Shown here piece after piece: positions 4,088 to 5,809 of a stretch of DNA of 5,809 nucleotides. How positions within the stretch are numbered: position 1 is the stretch's first letter; every line of letters begins with the position of its first letter. Under the pieces are notes generated by a model that saw only the letters and a list, made by a program, of their open reading frames with translations, ran no database searches and was not told where the DNA came from. This DNA comes from Clostridium sp. CAG:492 (GTDB taxonomy: Bacteria; Bacillota; Clostridia; TANB77; CAG-508): assembly GCA_000434335.1 (NCBI GenBank), contig FR878277.1:1-5809 (forward strand), given 5' to 3'. The position numbers and the translations under genes were made by a program.

Positions 4088-5536
4088 ATGGCAATAGCAG
4101 GAAGTTTAACATATGATACTAATTTGGATACAAAGGGGCTAGACAAAGGATTAAAGGATGTAGATAAAAAGACAAGTGCTTTAGAAAAGACAGCATCTGT
4201 AGTTGGAAACGGAATAAAAAGAGCATTTGAAATAGGAACAGTTGCTGTCGGAGCAACTGCAACGGCTTTAGTTGGATTAGGAACAGCATCAACAAAAGCA
4301 TATGCAGATTTGGAGCAAAATATTGGAGGAGTAGAAACTTTATTCAAATCAAGTTCACAAACAGTTATCGATAATGCAAATAATGCATATAAAACAGCTG
4401 GAATGTCTGCTAATCAATATATGGAAACTGTTACATCATTTTCAGCGAGTTTGTTGCAAGGATTAAATGGAGATACCGCTAAAGCTGCCAAGATAGCAGA
4501 TACTGCAATAATAGATATGTCTGATAATGCAAATAAAATGGGAACAGACATGTCTTTAATACAAAATGCATATCAAGGTTTTGCTAAACAGAATTACACA
4601 ATGTTAGATAACCTGAAACTTGGTTATGGTGGTACACAAGCAGAGATGGCAAGACTTATAAATGATAGTGGTGTGCTAGGAAATACCATGAAAGTAACTG
4701 CTAATAATGTAAATCAAGTATCTTTCGACAAAATGATTGAAGCAATACATGTTGTTCAAACGCGTATGGATATTACTGGTACAACAGCCAAAGAGGCAGC
4801 TACAACAATATCTGGTTCAATCAATTCGATGAAAGCATCTTGGGAAAATTTCTTAAGTGGAGACTTTGACATTGGAAAGTTACTTGAAACAACGAATACC
4901 GCAATGAATAATATTATAAATGCATCATCAACATTGATTTATGATATGGTAGAGAGTATTAGCGAGTGGATTCCATATATAATAGAAACAGTAAATAATA
5001 TTATAAATAAAGTTGTCGGAATTTTAATGGATAATTTACCAAATTTTTTAGAGTGCATTACTGAAATTTTACAAGAAATTTTGCAAGCGTTAATTGATAT
5101 TGCTCCACAACTTTTAGAATGCATAATGCAGGTAATAATACAATTAGTGCAGTTTATTTTATCTAATTTGCCACAGATAGTTGAAATTATTATGCAACTG
5201 CTAACACAAATTATACAAGCTGTAGCTGATTTTGCACCTCAACTAATATCAATGTTGCCTACAATTATACAAGGAATAATAGATGGAATTCTAAATAACT
5301 TAGGACCATTGCTTGAAGCGGGAATGCAATTACTTATGGCTTTGGCAGAGGGAATATTAGGTGCAATTCCGCAACTAATATCAATGTTGCCACAAATAAT
5401 TGAGACAATATTAAATACAATACTAGATGCTTTACCACAAGTATTAGAAATGGGAATAGAAATATTATTGGCTCTGGTAGAGCGGTTTAATACAAGCTAT
5501 ACCTCAATTGGTAGCAATATTACCAGAGATTATTAA
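4088..5536 (+). CDS. Tail tape measure protein, N-terminal part, ending at a frameshift
   Basis: From ATG 4088 the frame reads 482 codons. The product is the tape measure, which sets tail length and is ejected ahead of the DNA. Residues 1-45 are helical (LDKGLKDVDKKTSALEKTA), followed by an Ala/Gly/Val hydrophobic segment (about 49-68). Then comes the highly typical region ADLEQNIGGVETLF (73-86), SANQYMETVTSFSASLLQ, DMSDNANKMGTD, and FAKQNYTMLDNLKLGYGGTQ (165-184), all hallmarks of Firmicute tape measures. From about residue 296 the protein consists of 44-residue hydrophobic repeats built on two 22-residue halves, with Pro opening most units. The last 17 residues (from R466) do not match the repeat and end at TAA 5534-5536. 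In the next frame the repeat continues uninterrupted, showing an extra base near 5483. At 482 residues it would be very short for a functional tape measure of this type. Confidence 0.85.
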   Translation: MAIAGSLTYDTNLDTKGLDKGLKDVDKKTSALEKTASVVGNGIKRAFEIGTVAVGATATALVGLGTASTKAYADLEQNIGGVETLFKSSSQTVIDNANNAYKTAGMSANQYMETVTSFSASLLQGLNGDTAKAAKIADTAIIDMSDNANKMGTDMSLIQNAYQGFAKQNYTMLDNLKLGYGGTQAEMARLINDSGVLGNTMKVTANNVNQVSFDKMIEAIHVVQTRMDITGTTAKEAATTISGSINSMKASWENFLSGDFDIGKLLETTNTAMNNIINASSTLIYDMVESISEWIPYIIETVNNIINKVVGILMDNLPNFLECITEILQEILQALIDIAPQLLECIMQVIIQLVQFILSNLPQIVEIIMQLLTQIIQAVADFAPQLISMLPTIIQGIIDGILNNLGPLLEAGMQLLMALAEGILGAIPQLISMLPQIIETILNTILDALPQVLEMGIEILLALVERFNTSYTSIGSNITRDY

Positions 5537-5809
5537 TACTATAATATTAACAATTCTTGAACATCTTCCAGATTTAATTAATGCGGGTATTGAGATTATA
5601 ATTTCACTAATAGAAGGACTAATTCAAGGGATTCCGCAACTAATAATGATGTTGCCACAAATAATAATACAAATAGTCACCGCTTTAATTCAAAATTTCC
5701 CACTAATAATACAAGCAATAATTAATTTGTTTATAGAATTAGTAACACATTTAGGAGAATTTGGAGTACAAATTATACAATGGATTGCTACTAATCTCCC
5801 AATATTTAT
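4973..5809 (+). repeat. Tandem 132-nt (44-codon) repeats in the tape measure gene
   Basis: Repeat units start at Pro codons (CCA/CCT/CCG) at 4973, 5105, 5237, 5369, 5502 and 5634, with a diverged seventh unit from about 5766 that has Val in place of Pro. Spacing is exactly 132 nt except between 5369 and 5502, where it is 133. A typical unit reads PQLISMLPQIIETI..., then an ALPQVLEMGIEILLALVE-type half, so each unit is two 22-residue halves. Units 3 and 4 share a 20-nt exact block (5240-5259 and 5372-5391). Divergence among the other copies shows the array is old. Confidence 0.85.
5484..5809 (+). CDS. Tape measure continuation in the +1 frame (out of frame, runs off window)
   Basis: This frame has no stop from 5481 to the window edge and directly continues the tape measure repeats. 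It begins GLIQAIPQLVAILPEI, then HLPDLINAGIEIIISLIEGLIQGIPQL, and ends GVQIIQWIATNLPIF. In the same frame a TAG at 5478-5480 lies immediately upstream, so the segment cannot extend back. It has no good start of its own: no SD, with only a TTG at 5508 and ATGs at 5646/5649, all inside repeat units. It is best read as the C-terminal part of the gene at 4088, separated by one extra base (most simply the C at 5483; removing it gives GTA-GAG-GGT-TTA, V-E-G-L, as in the neighbouring units). Whether this is a real mutation, a sequencing error or recoding cannot be told from this window alone. Confidence 0.75.

Noticed and set aside
3901..4347. A 148-residue open frame on the - strand covering the end of the Gp15 gene, the hairpin and the start of the tape measure.
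   Set aside because: It is antisense to two well-recognised genes, crosses the terminator hairpin and has no SD or family-like motifs. Other - strand frames (for example 98-394, 1243-1491, 2358-2579, 3021-3284) are shadows in the same way.
1..5809. Possible alternative genetic code (TAG or TGA reassigned), since no gene ends with TGA.
   Set aside because: TAG stops at 518, 761, 1129 and 2357 fall at natural protein ends followed at once by SD and ATG. TGA is absent from the recognised reading frames, so the standard bacterial code suffices.
1..5809. tRNA genes, CRISPR arrays, insertion sequences, attachment sites or anti-defence genes.
   Set aside because: Coding density is nearly complete, the gaps are at most about 70 bp, and the only repeats are within the tape measure coding sequence.

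Overview
This window is a stretch of the late (virion) gene cluster of a tailed phage or prophage. It has the long non-contractile tail (siphovirus) layout common in low-GC Firmicutes. The DNA is strongly AT-rich (roughly 30% GC by eye). Shine-Dalgarno sites are strong and purine-rich, and Arg is mostly AGA. The proteins resemble clostridial and related Firmicute prophage proteins, so a Clostridia-type host is the best guess. All genes lie on the + strand, and the standard bacterial code fits: stops are TAA or TAG and no gene reads through either.

Head and neck (1-2357): the C-terminal 171 codons of the major capsid protein come first. A small Lys/Glu-rich coiled-coil protein of unknown role follows. 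Four short genes come next in the usual neck order: a gp6-like head-tail adaptor, a poorly recognised head-closure-slot protein, a gp10-like minor capsid (tail-completion) protein, and the tail terminator. The last three are joined by TAATG stop/start overlaps.

Tail (2360-5809): the tail tube protein is followed by a 71-bp AT-rich gap, then two tail-assembly-chaperone genes. The first is a gpG-like protein with an Asn/Arg/Tyr-rich tail and the second is a Gp15-family protein. A textbook intrinsic-terminator hairpin then separates these from the tape measure gene, which runs off the right edge.

How the genes work together: the capsid, neck and terminator products complete the head-tail junction. 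Tube subunits polymerise along the tape measure, which the chaperones keep soluble, and the tape measure sets tail length.

Points worth a second look: (1) the tape measure frame breaks at about 5483. A 132-nt (44-codon) repeat with strict phase on both sides shows one extra base there, so this is a frameshift mutation, a sequencing error or, less likely, recoding. (2) A strong terminator-like hairpin lies only 31 bp upstream of the tape measure start. (3) The two chaperone frames have +1 geometry with about 100 nt of shared open frame. I see no evidence of a wholly new biological system; this is a recognisable phage morphogenesis cassette with a few anomalies.
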